A stretch of DNA of 64,000 nt from Chlorobiaceae bacterium (GCA_013334965.1 JAAXWO010000012.1:1-64000); one strand, 5' to 3'. Shown: positions 14,872 to 26,658, counted from the stretch's first letter. Numbers and translations: made by a program. Notes: generated by a model not told the origin, from the sequence alone.

Positions 14872-17622
14872 GTGCGCTCAGTAATCCAGCATGGTCTGCC
14901 CGTGAGATTTGTATCGTCACTGAAACTTCTGATTCTGATACTTCTCGTCAATATGGCGGAGAGGAGCGTGCCGGTGCTGGCAGCAAGCGCCCAATCAGGA
15001 CGTTCGGCGAAACAATCGGCTCCAACGCAACCCGACAGCCTGAAGACGAAGCAGGACGAGCTTGATTCCACGATCGTCTACACGGCGAAGGACTCACTGG
15101 TCTACAATTTCGACAAGCGTACGATAGACCTTTTCGGCAAGGCGCGGGTCGACTATAAAGACATGCGGCTCGAGGGCCCGAAAATTACCGTTGATCAGGC
15201 TGTTACCACCATCCATACCCAGGCGGCGCTCGATTCGCAGGGGCGCATTGCGGAACTTCCGGTTTATACCGACAAAACCGGCTCTTTCAATGCCGAGGTG
15301 ATGACCTACAACTACAAGACGAGAAAAGGCCAGAGCACGAAGGTCTCCTCGAACACTCCCCAGGGGATCTATTCCGGCAGCGAAGTCGAAAGGACGCCGT
15401 CCGGCGTATTGCATATCAAGGACGGAACCTTTACGACCTGCGAGCTTGACGAACCTCATTACTGGTTTGCCGGCAAGAACATGGAGATCATTCCGGAAGA
15501 GCGTCTCACGGCAAGCCCGTTCATCATGTACATCCATCCGGAACTGTTTTCCTATCGTCTTCCGGTGATTCCTGTCCTTCCCCTGCCGTTCATGTCCATT
15601 CCCATTTCAAACAAGCGGGCGTCAGGTTTTCTTTACCCGAGGATAGGCAGCGGCAGTGATCGCGGCACCTACCTGTCCAATCTCGGTTATTTCTGGGCTA
15701 TCAACGATTATGCCGACTTTCGGCTGGAAGGCGACATCGGATTCAAGGGGGGATGGCGTCTTGCAGAGCGGTTCCGATACAGGAACGGGAACCGTTACAG
15801 CGGGATGATCGAAGGCGAATATGAAACGCTCACGATCAACAACCCTGCAGACCCGAATTACGCCAGGTACCATAATCGGGACGTCAGGGTCATCCATCAT
15901 CAGGAGTTTGATCCTACCTCCAGGCTGGACGTCAATCTGCAGTACATCGGGGGAGACCGTTACTATAATATCAACTCGATCAACCAGGAATCGATAATTA
16001 CCGAGCAGGCTACCTCCTACGCCTCCTTTTCCAAGTCATGGGACGATGGCAACCGCGTGCTCATGGCGGGATACCAGAGGGTGGACAACCTGATCAACAA
16101 CAACCTCACCCAGAGCTTTACGACCTCGCTTTACCAGAACGTGTTCTATCCGTTCCGTCCAAGGCTTGGCGCCTCACAGTCAGATTGGAGTTCCCGTTTT
16201 TCTGTCAAGCCGTCCCTGTCTTTAAACGGGAGTTTTACCGAAGTGGGCGGCATCAGTACTGACCTGTATACCGGCAACGCTGGTGTCGAACTGGGCTTTC
16301 TCCAGGATTTCGCTCCCGGATACCGGGCTCTGTTTACCCAGGGATTCGATGTCCAGAGGCTTTACAAGACGGTTGATCTGCAGAACGACCTGAGCGCCAC
16401 CCGCGTGCAGTTGCCGTTCAAGGTCCAGTCCACGCTGTTCCGGTACCTGAATCTCACTCCTTCGCTGACCTTCAGCCATTACAGGGTCAACAGCACGATC
16501 CGGAAATATTATGACGGCGGAGAGAAAACGGTAACGGTCGATGATCCATCCGATTACTCGACGGCAGTATTTTCCGTAGATGCCCAGACCCGTCTGTACG
16601 GTGTCCTGAACACCGGACTGCTTGAGAATCTCGTTGGCCTGAAGGCTATCCGCCACACGTTCATTCCGACGCTCTCCTTTACCTGTAACCCCGATTATAA
16701 CGGACAGGGGTACAATTACTACGGTTCTTATTATGATCCTGTCAAGCAGTCGATGGTTCGGTACAACCGTTTCGAAAAGTCTCTCTATTCGATGATGCCT
16801 GATGAGCAGCGTTTTGTCGGGATCAGCCTACAGAACCTGTTTCACGGGAAGTTCAGGAACAGCGAGGTCTCCGCAACTTCGGGGGACAGGAGCGTGCAAC
16901 TGCTTTCCATGACCGCCTCCGGAGGATATAATTTCGCGGCCGATTCCCTGCGGATCGCTCCGCTTGTCCTTTCGGCATCGAGCAACGCTTTTTCTCCTTC
17001 GTTGATGATGAGCGCCGGGGCAATCTATGATTTTTATACCTGCGATCCCTTGACCGGCAACCGCATTGACCGCCTGAACGTGGACGAAGGGAAAGGTCTC
17101 CTGCGGTTTGTCAGCGGTTTCCTGAACATGAGCATGAGCTTCAGCGGCAATCTCCGGTCGAGCTACGAACCGGTCGAGCGAAAGGAGGGGGAGCCATCGC
17201 TAACGCGAAATGTCGGTACCAAGGTCGAACAGGCGATTTTCAGGGAACGGTTCAGCAGCGACGAACTCATCAAGTTCAGCTCGGGACTGCCCTGGTCGCT
17301 TCGCATGTCGCTCTACCTGGTAAACGACAAGGTAGATCCTCGTAATCCGACGACGACAGCCCTGCTGAATTCCGCAGCCAAAGTCTCCCTCTCCAGAAAC
17401 TGGCAGCTCGGCTTCAACACCGGTTTCGATCTCAGGAAAAGCGAATTCATCTATCCGGCCCTGCTCGTCTACAGGGACCTTCACGACTTTCAGCTCAGCT
17501 GTCAGTGGGTGCCTTCGGGGCAGTACAAGGGCTATCTTGTCCAGATAGCGATGAAGCCCCCTTTGCTCAAAGAGCTGAAATTAAAGGCCAGCAGCGGTTA
17601 CGGTCAATCGATGTCCCAATAG
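14872..17622 (+). CDS. lptD: LPS assembly outer membrane protein LptD
   Basis: LptD is the outer membrane beta-barrel that, with LptE, inserts lipopolysaccharide into the outer leaflet. The 916-residue protein begins with a hydrophobic segment (LKLLILILLVNM) serving as signal peptide. An OstA-type jellyroll domain follows (about 65-250: DLFGKARVDYKDMRLEGPKI). The large C-terminal barrel is rich in aromatic and alternating residues. It starts at a GTG; a downstream start within the signal region is possible. The gene stands alone between the nucleotidyltransferase and a convergent hydrolase. Confidence 0.9.
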   Translation: MRSVIQHGLPVRFVSSLKLLILILLVNMAERSVPVLAASAQSGRSAKQSAPTQPDSLKTKQDELDSTIVYTAKDSLVYNFDKRTIDLFGKARVDYKDMRLEGPKITVDQAVTTIHTQAALDSQGRIAELPVYTDKTGSFNAEVMTYNYKTRKGQSTKVSSNTPQGIYSGSEVERTPSGVLHIKDGTFTTCELDEPHYWFAGKNMEIIPEERLTASPFIMYIHPELFSYRLPVIPVLPLPFMSIPISNKRASGFLYPRIGSGSDRGTYLSNLGYFWAINDYADFRLEGDIGFKGGWRLAERFRYRNGNRYSGMIEGEYETLTINNPADPNYARYHNRDVRVIHHQEFDPTSRLDVNLQYIGGDRYYNINSINQESIITEQATSYASFSKSWDDGNRVLMAGYQRVDNLINNNLTQSFTTSLYQNVFYPFRPRLGASQSDWSSRFSVKPSLSLNGSFTEVGGISTDLYTGNAGVELGFLQDFAPGYRALFTQGFDVQRLYKTVDLQNDLSATRVQLPFKVQSTLFRYLNLTPSLTFSHYRVNSTIRKYYDGGEKTVTVDDPSDYSTAVFSVDAQTRLYGVLNTGLLENLVGLKAIRHTFIPTLSFTCNPDYNGQGYNYYGSYYDPVKQSMVRYNRFEKSLYSMMPDEQRFVGISLQNLFHGKFRNSEVSATSGDRSVQLLSMTASGGYNFAADSLRIAPLVLSASSNAFSPSLMMSAGAIYDFYTCDPLTGNRIDRLNVDEGKGLLRFVSGFLNMSMSFSGNLRSSYEPVERKEGEPSLTRNVGTKVEQAIFRERFSSDELIKFSSGLPWSLRMSLYLVNDKVDPRNPTTTALLNSAAKVSLSRNWQLGFNTGFDLRKSEFIYPALLVYRDLHDFQLSCQWVPSGQYKGYLVQIAMKPPLLKELKLKASSGYGQSMSQ

Positions 17623-17631
17623 GTTTATGCT

Positions 17632-18513
17632 TCAGTCATCGCTTTTGTCAACCCGGCGAAGGATATAATCAAGCCGTGAGTTGAACGCTTCGTGCGCATC
17701 GTGGTGAATGCAGTGGGATGCGTTGGGGATGATGTATGCGCCCGCCTGGGGAAGCAGCTCCTGGAACTCCGGTATGATTTTATGCGGCGGCAGCGCACTG
17801 TCTTCGGCTCCCCATATCAGCCACGCATCTCCCTTGTATTTGCAGGGCATGATGCTGTCAAGCAGGAAGTCATGAGGGCGCCGTGACGGCGAGAGGTATG
17901 AGAAGATTGCGCCGCGATCCATGAGCGGCCTGGAGAACTGGTTGATCAGTTCGAGGTCCACCTTTTTCTGGTTGTAATAGGTGGGGGTCAGGCTCTGGCT
18001 TACTCCTACCGGGTTTGCGAAGGCGGCAAAGAGCATCTCGCCGATCAAGGGCGAGCCGACAAGCCCGAAGAACGCTTTTGCCATGCCGTCCATGCTGTTG
18101 CCGTACAGTCCGGAAGGGTTGGCAAGAACAAGCGCCTTGACCTTGTCCGGATTGAGATGGGCATAGAGGATCCCGCTTGCGGCACCCATGGAGTGACCGA
18201 CAAGGATGATTTTGTCGAGCTTTTTCAGATGAAGAAACGCCTGAATCTGCGTGGCGAAAAGTTCAAGGCTGTAACGTACGTTGGGTTTGCCTGACTGACC
18301 GAATCCGATCAGGTCCATGGCATAGATCCTGTATCTGTTGTCGAATGCGGGAATATTGTCGTTCCAGTGCTCGATCATGCCGCCATAACCGTGGATGAAA
18401 AGCAATGGAGTGAACGGCGAGTCCGGAGGTCCGTATTCGCGGTATCGTATTTTTACCTCCTGGTTCTCGTCGAGTTGCCAGATAAACCAGCGGTCTTGTG
18501 TTGCTTTGTTCAT
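17632..18513 (-). CDS. Alpha/beta hydrolase
   Basis: A 293-residue alpha/beta-hydrolase fold enzyme. The nucleophile is Ser108 in GHSMG, the oxyanion region is FIHGYGG, the acid is Asp in WGAEDSALP, and the catalytic His is in NASHCIHHD. No signal peptide is seen, so it is probably cytosolic. Related proteins in photosynthetic bacteria include BchO-like and chlorophyllase-like enzymes, but nothing here fixes the substrate. It converges on lptD with a 9-base gap and diverges from the Rrf2 gene. Confidence 0.85.
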   Translation of the reverse strand: MNKATQDRWFIWQLDENQEVKIRYREYGPPDSPFTPLLFIHGYGGMIEHWNDNIPAFDNRYRIYAMDLIGFGQSGKPNVRYSLELFATQIQAFLHLKKLDKIILVGHSMGAASGILYAHLNPDKVKALVLANPSGLYGNSMDGMAKAFFGLVGSPLIGEMLFAAFANPVGVSQSLTPTYYNQKKVDLELINQFSRPLMDRGAIFSYLSPSRRPHDFLLDSIMPCKYKGDAWLIWGAEDSALPPHKIIPEFQELLPQAGAYIIPNASHCIHHDAHEAFNSRLDYILRRVDKSDD

Positions 18514-18687
18514 AGGTAAGATCAGGCAGGCGTTTCGCGTTCCAGCCCCTCAATTTTTGTTCGTGCCGTTTGAATGGTCGGTATTCCCTTGAAAGTAATA
18601 TAGCTGTTGAAAAAAGAATACAAGTGCATTATGGAATATCCAGAAATAGGCTTAAATTGATCCTGTTTTAATATTACCATTACGCCT

Positions 18688-19101
18688 ATGCTCCATGTAT
18701 CAAGAAAATTCGAATATGGGTTACATGCCGTGACCTATCTCTCCATCAATGGTCCTGATCGTGTCGTGACGGTGAAGGAGATGGCTGGAGATATAGGCTT
18801 TTCTCAGGTGTTCCTTGCAAAGGCCATGCAGAATCTCAAAAAAGCCGGGATCACCCGTTCAGTGCAGGGGGTCAAGGGTGGGTATATGCTCGCCAAGTCT
18901 CCGGATCAGATAACCGTGGCCGACATTGGAATCGCCATTGAGGGAACTCCCCAGCTGACGCGTTGTGCTCATGAGAACTGTGAGTGCGAGATCGAGTCGA
19001 ACTGCAATCATCGCGGGTACATGGCCAACCTTCAAGCCCGAATTCATCAGCTTCTCGACGAAACGACCATCGCCACGCTTCTCGATCGTTATGGTAAATA
19101 G
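18688..19101 (+). CDS. Rrf2-family transcriptional regulator
   Basis: A 137-residue winged-helix regulator of the Rrf2/IscR family. The helix-turn-helix covers about residues 25-65 (VKEMAGDIGFSQVFLAKAM then GGYMLAKSP). Cysteines 93, 98, 100 and 106 lie where the family binds an iron-sulfur cluster, so redox, iron or NO sensing is likely. It could control Fe-S or sulfur-metabolism genes, as relatives do; its targets are not visible here. It stands alone upstream of uvrA. Confidence 0.9.
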   Translation: MLHVSRKFEYGLHAVTYLSINGPDRVVTVKEMAGDIGFSQVFLAKAMQNLKKAGITRSVQGVKGGYMLAKSPDQITVADIGIAIEGTPQLTRCAHENCECEIESNCNHRGYMANLQARIHQLLDETTIATLLDRYGK

Positions 19102-19196
19102 CCCGGCAGGTCCGGGTTCCGATCCATTTTTATAACTCTTCCTTCCCGGGTGTGCTGTTGATTCCTTAAATTGAACGACATCTTCAGCAGAATCCC

Positions 19197-22076
19197 ATGC
19201 CTCACATTCAGAACAGCATCCCAGAACCTTTGGAACCGAACCCTTCTCAAGACCCTATCGCCGGAACCGGCACAAAACTGCCGGATATCGTGCTCGGCGG
19301 CGTTACCACCCACAATCTCAAGCATGTTACGGTCAGGATTCCACGTAACAGGTTCGTCGTCCTGACCGGCCTGAGCGGATCGGGAAAATCCAGCCTCGCG
19401 TTTGATACCCTCTATGCCGAGGGGCACAGACGTTACGTCGAGTCCCTGTCCGCCTATGTCCGGCAGTTCCTCGAACGTATGCCCAAGCCTGAGATCGAGA
19501 CGGTCGAGGGGATTGCTCCGGCCATAGCGATCGAGCAGAAAGCGATTCCGAAAAATCCCCGTTCGACGGTCGGCACCGTTTCTGAAATCTATGACTATCT
19601 TCGCCTGCTGTTCGCGAGGATCGGCAAAATCTATTCGCGTGACACCAACGAACTGGTGTTGAAGCATACTCCTGAGGACGTGGGTCTTCAGGCGCGCTTT
19701 TTCGAGGATGGAACCAGGTTTTATGTCGGATATCCGTTTCCGTGCCATCACGATCAGGCCCAGCATGACTGCGCTGTTTCCGAGGAGTTGAAAAACCTTC
19801 TTCAGAAAGGATTTTTCAGGCTTCTGAGGGAAGAGTCCGTGCTCGATATCTCCGATGCAGGCGTTCGCGGAGTGGTGGAGGCCATGGACAGGAAAGAGCT
19901 GAAGTCTCTGCTCGTGCTTGTGGACAGGTTCGTGGCCAAGCAGGACGAGAAGGTGTATGGCAGGGTCTCACAGGCGGCTGAGAGCTGTTTTGCAGAGTCG
20001 GGCGGCAATGCCGTCATCAGGGTCGCTGGCGGCAAGGAGTTCCGGTTCAGCGACAGGCTCGAAATGAACGGGGTCGTCTACCAGGAGCCATCTCCGCAAC
20101 TATTTGCATTCAATTCACCGATTGGCGCCTGCAGCGCCTGTCAGGGATTCGGAAGGATCGCTGGCATCGATGAGGATGCCGTTGTCCCGGACAAGTCACT
20201 GAGCCTTGCTGAAGGGGCTATCTCATGCTGGAATTCAGAAAAGTACTCCTGGTATCTCAAGCAGTTGCTGCGTATCGCGCCCCAGGTAGGCATTCCCGTC
20301 GACGTTCCCTACGAAAAATTGGGACATGTGCATCGGGAGATGATCTGGAAGGGGATTCCGGAGCGAGATTTCAAGGGGTTGTGGCCGTTTTTCGAGGACA
20401 TCGAGAAGGATGCCGGTTACAAGGTACATTACCGCGTGTTCCTGAGCAGGTACAGGGGATATGCGACATGTTCGGAGTGCGAGGGGAGTCGCCTGAATCC
20501 CGATGCCCGTATGGTGAGGGTTTCCGGAAAGAATATCGGCGATCTGACCAGGATGAACATCGCCGACGTACAGGCCTTTTTTTCGAATCTCGACATATCG
20601 CCGTTCGACAGATCCGTTGCCGACGCCATTCTCAAAGAGATCATTAAACGCCTTGGGTACCTCCTCGATGTCGGGCTCGATTACCTTACGCTGGACCGCC
20701 TGACGCACACCCTCAGCGGGGGAGAGTTCCAGCGGATCAACCTGTCGACCTCGCTCGGCTCACCGCTGGTCGGCGCCATCTATATCCTTGACGAACCGAG
20801 CATCGGTCTGCACCAGAGCGATTCGGCGCGTCTTGTCGCGCTGCTCAGGCGGCTTCGGGACCTTGGCAACACGGTGGTCGTCGTCGAACACGACCGTGAA
20901 ATCATCGAAGCGGCAGACGAAGTCATCGATATCGGGCCCAGGGCGGGAAGCCTCGGGGGAGAGATCGTATATCACGGTCCTCCGGCCGACATGGCGACGG
21001 CAACAGGTTCGTTGACGGCCGATTATATCTATGGCAGGCGGGATATCCAGGTCCCTGCCCGGAGGCGCACACCCGATTTCTCATCCTGCATCGAGATCAC
21101 CGGCGCCATGCAGAACAACCTCCGGAACATCGATGTTAAGTTTCCGCTCGGCATCATGACCTGCGTCACCGGTGTGAGCGGTTCCGGTAAATCGACGCTC
21201 GTGAACGATATCCTCAAACTGGGGATCGTCCGTGAAAAAGAGGGTTCCAGGGAAAAGGTCGGCACTCACCGCTCCATATCGGGCACCGAGCTCATTGACG
21301 CTGTCGAGCATGTCGACCAGTCGCCGATCGGCAAGTCGAGCCGCAGCAATCCAGCTACCTACCTGAAACTTTTCGACGATATCCGTCAGTTGTTCGCCTC
21401 CACCCGCGATGCCCGTGACCGGGGCTGGAAGCCTGGCTACTTTTCGTTCAACATTCCCGGCGGTCGATGTGAAGCCTGCGCAGGTGAAGGCAGCGTCAAG
21501 ATCGAGATGCAGTTTCTTGCAGATATCGAGGCGGTCTGCGAGGAGTGCGAGGGAAAGCGATACAAGCAGTCGACACTCGAGGTGAAGTATCGCGGCATGT
21601 CGATTGCCGAGGTGCTCGATCTCACCGTTCATGAGGCCATGGAATTTTTCAGCGGAGAGAAAACGATCCAGAGGAAACTGCAGGTGCTCGAAGAGGTCGG
21701 CCTGGAGTACATCCGGCTTGGCCAGTCATCAAGCACGCTGTCTGGTGGCGAAGCCCAACGCCTGAAACTGGCTCATTTCATATCAAGGGCCGACGTCTGC
21801 AATACGCTGTTTATTTTCGACGAACCCACCACTGGCCTTCATTTCGACGATATTGCAAAACTGGTACGGTGTTTCGATAAACTGATGGCCCAGAACAATA
21901 CGCTGGTCATCATCGAGCACAATCCGGACATCATCAAGCAGGCGGACTGGATCATCGATCTTGGGCCAGGCGCAGGAATCCGTGGCGGGGAGGTGGTCGC
22001 TACAGGCACTCCGGAAGAGATCTGCGAGTGCGAAGGCTCAATCACGGGAGTTCACCTCAGGCCTTATCTGGTTTAA
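19197..22076 (+). CDS. uvrA: Excinuclease ABC subunit A
   Basis: UvrA is the damage-sensing ATPase of nucleotide excision repair; it works with UvrB. The 959-residue protein has two ABC cassettes. The first Walker A is GLSGSGKSS (58-66) and the second is GVSGSGKST (about 660). Signature motifs LSGGE occur in both halves, and CxxC zinc-binding pairs are seen (CSACQGFG, CSECEGS, CEACAGEG, CEECEG). Length is close to the usual ~940. The extra ~25 N-terminal residues (PEPLEPNPSQ) may be a real extension or reflect an early start. Confidence 0.96.
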   Translation: MPHIQNSIPEPLEPNPSQDPIAGTGTKLPDIVLGGVTTHNLKHVTVRIPRNRFVVLTGLSGSGKSSLAFDTLYAEGHRRYVESLSAYVRQFLERMPKPEIETVEGIAPAIAIEQKAIPKNPRSTVGTVSEIYDYLRLLFARIGKIYSRDTNELVLKHTPEDVGLQARFFEDGTRFYVGYPFPCHHDQAQHDCAVSEELKNLLQKGFFRLLREESVLDISDAGVRGVVEAMDRKELKSLLVLVDRFVAKQDEKVYGRVSQAAESCFAESGGNAVIRVAGGKEFRFSDRLEMNGVVYQEPSPQLFAFNSPIGACSACQGFGRIAGIDEDAVVPDKSLSLAEGAISCWNSEKYSWYLKQLLRIAPQVGIPVDVPYEKLGHVHREMIWKGIPERDFKGLWPFFEDIEKDAGYKVHYRVFLSRYRGYATCSECEGSRLNPDARMVRVSGKNIGDLTRMNIADVQAFFSNLDISPFDRSVADAILKEIIKRLGYLLDVGLDYLTLDRLTHTLSGGEFQRINLSTSLGSPLVGAIYILDEPSIGLHQSDSARLVALLRRLRDLGNTVVVVEHDREIIEAADEVIDIGPRAGSLGGEIVYHGPPADMATATGSLTADYIYGRRDIQVPARRRTPDFSSCIEITGAMQNNLRNIDVKFPLGIMTCVTGVSGSGKSTLVNDILKLGIVREKEGSREKVGTHRSISGTELIDAVEHVDQSPIGKSSRSNPATYLKLFDDIRQLFASTRDARDRGWKPGYFSFNIPGGRCEACAGEGSVKIEMQFLADIEAVCEECEGKRYKQSTLEVKYRGMSIAEVLDLTVHEAMEFFSGEKTIQRKLQVLEEVGLEYIRLGQSSSTLSGGEAQRLKLAHFISRADVCNTLFIFDEPTTGLHFDDIAKLVRCFDKLMAQNNTLVIIEHNPDIIKQADWIIDLGPGAGIRGGEVVATGTPEEICECEGSITGVHLRPYLV

Positions 22077-22080
22077 GGAA

Positions 22081-22170
22081 AAGAAAGGGGCCAAAAGGAC
22101 ACAAGGGACAAAGTAGTTAAGAAAAACTCTTAAACATTTATGTCGCTTATGTCCCTTTGGTCCATTTCTT
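22081..22170. repeat. Long imperfect hairpin after uvrA
   Basis: Two ~42-base arms (22081-22122 and 22128-22170) are inverted copies with roughly four in five bases matching, around a short loop. The arms are purine- or pyrimidine-rich with AAGGGACA-type words. The stop of the leftward hypothetical gene lies at its right edge. It could stop transcription from both sides or be a dispersed intergenic repeat. Confidence 0.6.
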
Positions 22171-22477
22171 AAATCTTCATCTTCAGCGGATCATCCTCGA
22201 GCGCTCCGCCGTGCAGGCGGATATGGGGATAGTGTGAGGCGGTCCTTTCGGTCCAGGCGTTTCCGCCGTTTATCACCGTCGATTCGTTTTCATCCACCGA
22301 TACCCGGTTCGACGCGAGCGCCACGATCTCCCGAAGGATCTCGTGATTGAGCCTGTCAGCCTCCGTTGCCACATCGTCCCTTATTTTCGACGCGATGCTT
22401 TCCAGTTTTTCCAGGGTGACCTTACCTATGGTGCAGAGCGCTTCGGGGCTCCGTTTTTTTCGATCTTCCAGATTCAT
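22169..22477 (-). CDS. Hypothetical protein
   Basis: A 102-residue hydrophilic protein, likely helical in its first 60 residues (TLEKLESIASKIRDDVA, LNHEILREIVAL), with a polar tail ending DDPLKMKI. No domain is recognised. It is divergent from groES, with the CIRCE region between. The ATG at 22477 lacks a clear Shine-Dalgarno, so coding status is moderate. Confidence 0.5.
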   Translation of the reverse strand: MNLEDRKKRSPEALCTIGKVTLEKLESIASKIRDDVATEADRLNHEILREIVALASNRVSVDENESTVINGGNAWTERTASHYPHIRLHGGALEDDPLKMKI

Positions 22478-22528
22478 GAAGAGGGATGAGGTTTCGGGTT
22501 TTGCGTTGCAATTACAATAAAAAAATAT

Positions 22529-22556
22529 TTGCTGTCAGGAAATCTTTTTTTATACT
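22529..22556 (+). promoter_or_regulatory. Probable sigma-70-type promoter of groES-groEL
   Basis: A TTGCTG -35 box (22529-22534) and a TATACT -10 box (22551-22556) are separated by 16 bases. The predicted start falls just before the CIRCE element, the usual arrangement for HrcA-controlled chaperonin operons. Confidence 0.6.
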
Positions 22557-22567
22557 TAAAGCATCTG

Positions 22568-22594
22568 TTAGCACTCTCCCCTGATGAGTGCTAA
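22568..22594. promoter_or_regulatory. CIRCE operator (HrcA binding site)
   Basis: A perfect match to the CIRCE consensus: TTAGCACTC, 9 bases, GAGTGCTAA. It lies right after the predicted promoter and about 80 bases before groES. HrcA bound here represses the operon until heat stress titrates GroEL away. The hrcA gene is not in the window. Confidence 0.97.
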
Positions 22595-22676
22595 TGCGAC
22601 CTGAACCATGCGTTCAGGTTATGTTTTATCCCAGTGACATAATGATCAATCATCAACTCAAACGAGAAAGAAGACA

Positions 22677-22964
22677 ATGAACTTGAAACCATTAGCTGAT
22701 CGAGTTATTGTTAAGCCCGCGCAGGCTGAGGAAAAAACCAAGGGTGGCCTCTACATTCCCGATACCGGCAAAGAGAAGCCGCAGTACGGTGAAGTCGTCG
22801 CCGTTGGTGCAGGCAAGGTTGCAGAAAACGGCCAGCTGCTCCAGATGCAGGTTACCGTCGGAAGCAAGGTTCTGTACGGCAAGTACTCCGGTACGGAAGT
22901 CCAGGTCGAAGGCGAGGACTACCTCATCATGCGCGAAGCTGACATTTTTGCTATTCTTGACTAA
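22677..22964 (+). CDS. groES: Co-chaperonin GroES
   Basis: GroES is the 10-kDa lid that caps the GroEL cage. The 95-residue length is standard. It opens [19 protein letters not shown] and contains the mobile loop ([19 protein letters not shown] region, about residues 16-35) and the roof turn. It is the first gene of a two-gene operon controlled by CIRCE, with groEL 47 bases downstream. Confidence 0.98.
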   Translation: MNLKPLADRVIVKPAQAEEKTKGGLYIPDTGKEKPQYGEVVAVGAGKVAENGQLLQMQVTVGSKVLYGKYSGTEVQVEGEDYLIMREADIFAILD

Positions 22965-23011
22965 TAACCCACTGTTTGCATTTTAAAATCCTATAGGAGG
23001 AACGCTTAACA

Positions 23012-24655
<1,644 letters not shown>

Positions 24656-24703
24656 TCTGTTGGTACATCCAACTCAATAATGGCTGTCCTGAAAGGGCGG
24701 TCA

Positions 24704-24747
24704 GAAAAGCAGAAGGGCTACCCGAAAAGGTGGCCCTTCTGCTTTTC
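24704..24747 (+). terminator. Terminator of the groESL operon
   Basis: A perfect 15-bp stem (24704-24718 with 24733-24747, arm GAAAAGCAGAAGGGC) with a 14-base loop lies about 50 bases after groEL. The right arm ends in TTTTC; the T-run is short, so termination efficiency is uncertain. Confidence 0.7.
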
Positions 24748-25088
24748 ATGCTTGATCAGCGTTAACTCCGGCTGTTGCGAACATGGTGTGCGAATATCTC
24801 TGATTTCGTCGGATCTGATAACTATTGATTTCAATAACATGGCGTTATGTCTTTTTCAAAGTCCGGCAAACCGACCTATAATCTTTATATTAACGTTTGG
24901 ATTGAGCGTGTTAGAATGATTTTCTGGTCGACAGCTTCCCCGAAAATGTAGAGTCCGCTCAACAATTCGATATGAGGTCTGAGAATTAACGATTAACAGC
25001 TCATGTCCTGTTGACGGCAGCATCATGTCCATGAAGTTTATCGAAAAACGGTGAAGGACGGTATAACAATTAAAACAGCATTTTGATT
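24748..25088. other. Intergenic region, no gene seen
   Basis: No believable gene, RNA or repeat was found between the groESL terminator and the adenylate-forming ligase. A 79-codon rightward frame crossing 24680-24919 runs through the terminator and is rejected. The promoter of the next gene should be here. Confidence 0.5.
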
Positions 25089-26564
25089 ATGGCTAATCTG
25101 ATTAATCCTGTAAAACATTTACTTCTCAGGGCGAAGATACAACCGGAAAAAATCGCTGTTTGTGATATTTATGACGCTATCAGTTACAGGAATTTATTGG
25201 TGCTGGTGACGAAAATCGCCAGAAAACTTGAGCTGCTCGGATTCAAGCCTGGTGATTTGGCCATAACATCCCTTCCACCAAAATTTGATTGGATTTTTAC
25301 CAATGCCTTGTTCCACGAGGCATGTATCACCTGTTCCAATCATGGTTATAAACCAGTTGATGAATCCCTGGAGGTTGATTGGGTTATTTCCGATAGAGTC
25401 GTTGATAATGTCGAGCAAGAAAAGTTGATACTTGTTGATCAGGCCTGGATAACTGATGCGCTTGAATGCGAAGGGATCGGCTCCATCAAGCCCTATGCTG
25501 CTGATAATGAGGTATGCCGCCTGATACTGACCTCAGGGACAACGGGTGACGCAAAGGCGGTCGCACTGCCTTTAAAAACCATTTACGGTAGATGCAGCGT
25601 CATCAATAATTATTGGTGTGGGCCGGGTAGCGAAATCAATATGATGTCACTTGCCACGGTCGGCGGTTTTTTTTCTGCAATAAACTCCATAATGACCGGC
25701 GGGACATATTACTGTGTGAATAAATCAAGTGATGTCGTCAAACTTGCCATGAGTCATACGATTGACAGCGTTACAGCCTCTCCGATTCAATTGGCCTCAT
25801 TGGTCGCAGAGCTTGAGTCAGTAAAAGGGACACGGCCTTCATTCAGGCTGATAAGATCTGCCGGCGGAACCGTGTCGGCGGCTTTGCTGGATCGTCTGCT
25901 CAGGATGACTGATGCGGAAATTTATAATATCTATGGATCTACAGAGCTTGGCGGGGTAACTCTCGACTTGATCCATTACCCATATAGTCCGGAACGAGCC
26001 GGTTATGTGCTGACTGGCGTTGTGGTTGAGATTGTGGATGAAGATGATAATCCTCTGCCTTTCGGTGCTGAAGGCGTTATACGAGCCAGAAGCAATAATA
26101 TGGTCAATGAGTACTATAAAAATCCCCAGGCTACAGCCATCTCATTTAAAAATGGGTGGTTCTATCCTGGTGACAGGGGTCTCCTGAAGAACGACGGATT
26201 GCTTTTACTCGCTGGCCGGGAAAGTGAACTCATCAACCGGGGCGGCATAAAGATCAATCCTGATACGATCGATCGCTTCCTTGCTGATTACAGTGGTGTA
26301 GAAGATGCAGCTGTTTGCGGTGTGGAAAACAGGTCCGGCATTCAGGATGTGGTGGTGGCAATTATTGTCCCTGAAGACTTTGATATGAAAACGCTCAATA
26401 TGGAATTATTGAAGAAGTTCGGCCAGTCAATAAGTCCAGTGATTCTGGTGAGAGTCAAGCAAATCCCCAGAAATGAGATGGGTAAGGTGATGAGGTCCCG
26501 GATGAGCGAGCAGCTGGCAGTAATTCTTGCTGACTATGAGTCCCGGAAAAATCAGTCGTCATGA
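25089..26564 (+). CDS. Adenylate-forming (AMP-binding) ligase of the ANL superfamily
   Basis: A 491-residue enzyme of the acyl-CoA synthetase/NRPS adenylation superfamily, which activates a carboxylic acid as an acyl-AMP. The phosphate loop is LTSGTTGDAKAV (about 147-158). YGSTELGG, NGWFYPGDRG, NRGGIKINP and a C-terminal catalytic-lysine region RNEMGKVMR are all present. No acyl-carrier or thioester-domain gene is adjacent, so the acid and acceptor are unknown. It is more AT-rich than its neighbours and faces the hybrid kinase convergently, possibly an acquired gene. Start ATG at 25089; an in-frame TTG lies 6 bases upstream. Confidence 0.85.
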   Translation: MANLINPVKHLLLRAKIQPEKIAVCDIYDAISYRNLLVLVTKIARKLELLGFKPGDLAITSLPPKFDWIFTNALFHEACITCSNHGYKPVDESLEVDWVISDRVVDNVEQEKLILVDQAWITDALECEGIGSIKPYAADNEVCRLILTSGTTGDAKAVALPLKTIYGRCSVINNYWCGPGSEINMMSLATVGGFFSAINSIMTGGTYYCVNKSSDVVKLAMSHTIDSVTASPIQLASLVAELESVKGTRPSFRLIRSAGGTVSAALLDRLLRMTDAEIYNIYGSTELGGVTLDLIHYPYSPERAGYVLTGVVVEIVDEDDNPLPFGAEGVIRARSNNMVNEYYKNPQATAISFKNGWFYPGDRGLLKNDGLLLLAGRESELINRGGIKINPDTIDRFLADYSGVEDAAVCGVENRSGIQDVVVAIIVPEDFDMKTLNMELLKKFGQSISPVILVRVKQIPRNEMGKVMRSRMSEQLAVILADYESRKNQSS

Positions 26565-26658
26565 CGATAACCCCTGACCGGGTCCATAGCGCTGGCGCCA
26601 TGGGCCCAGTCCACTTTACCGGAAAGAGCCTGAACCTTTGCCAGAGCCCGTGACAGTA

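Noticed and set aside
24680-24919. A 79-codon rightward frame after groEL
   Set aside because: It passes through the groESL terminator hairpin and has no family character.
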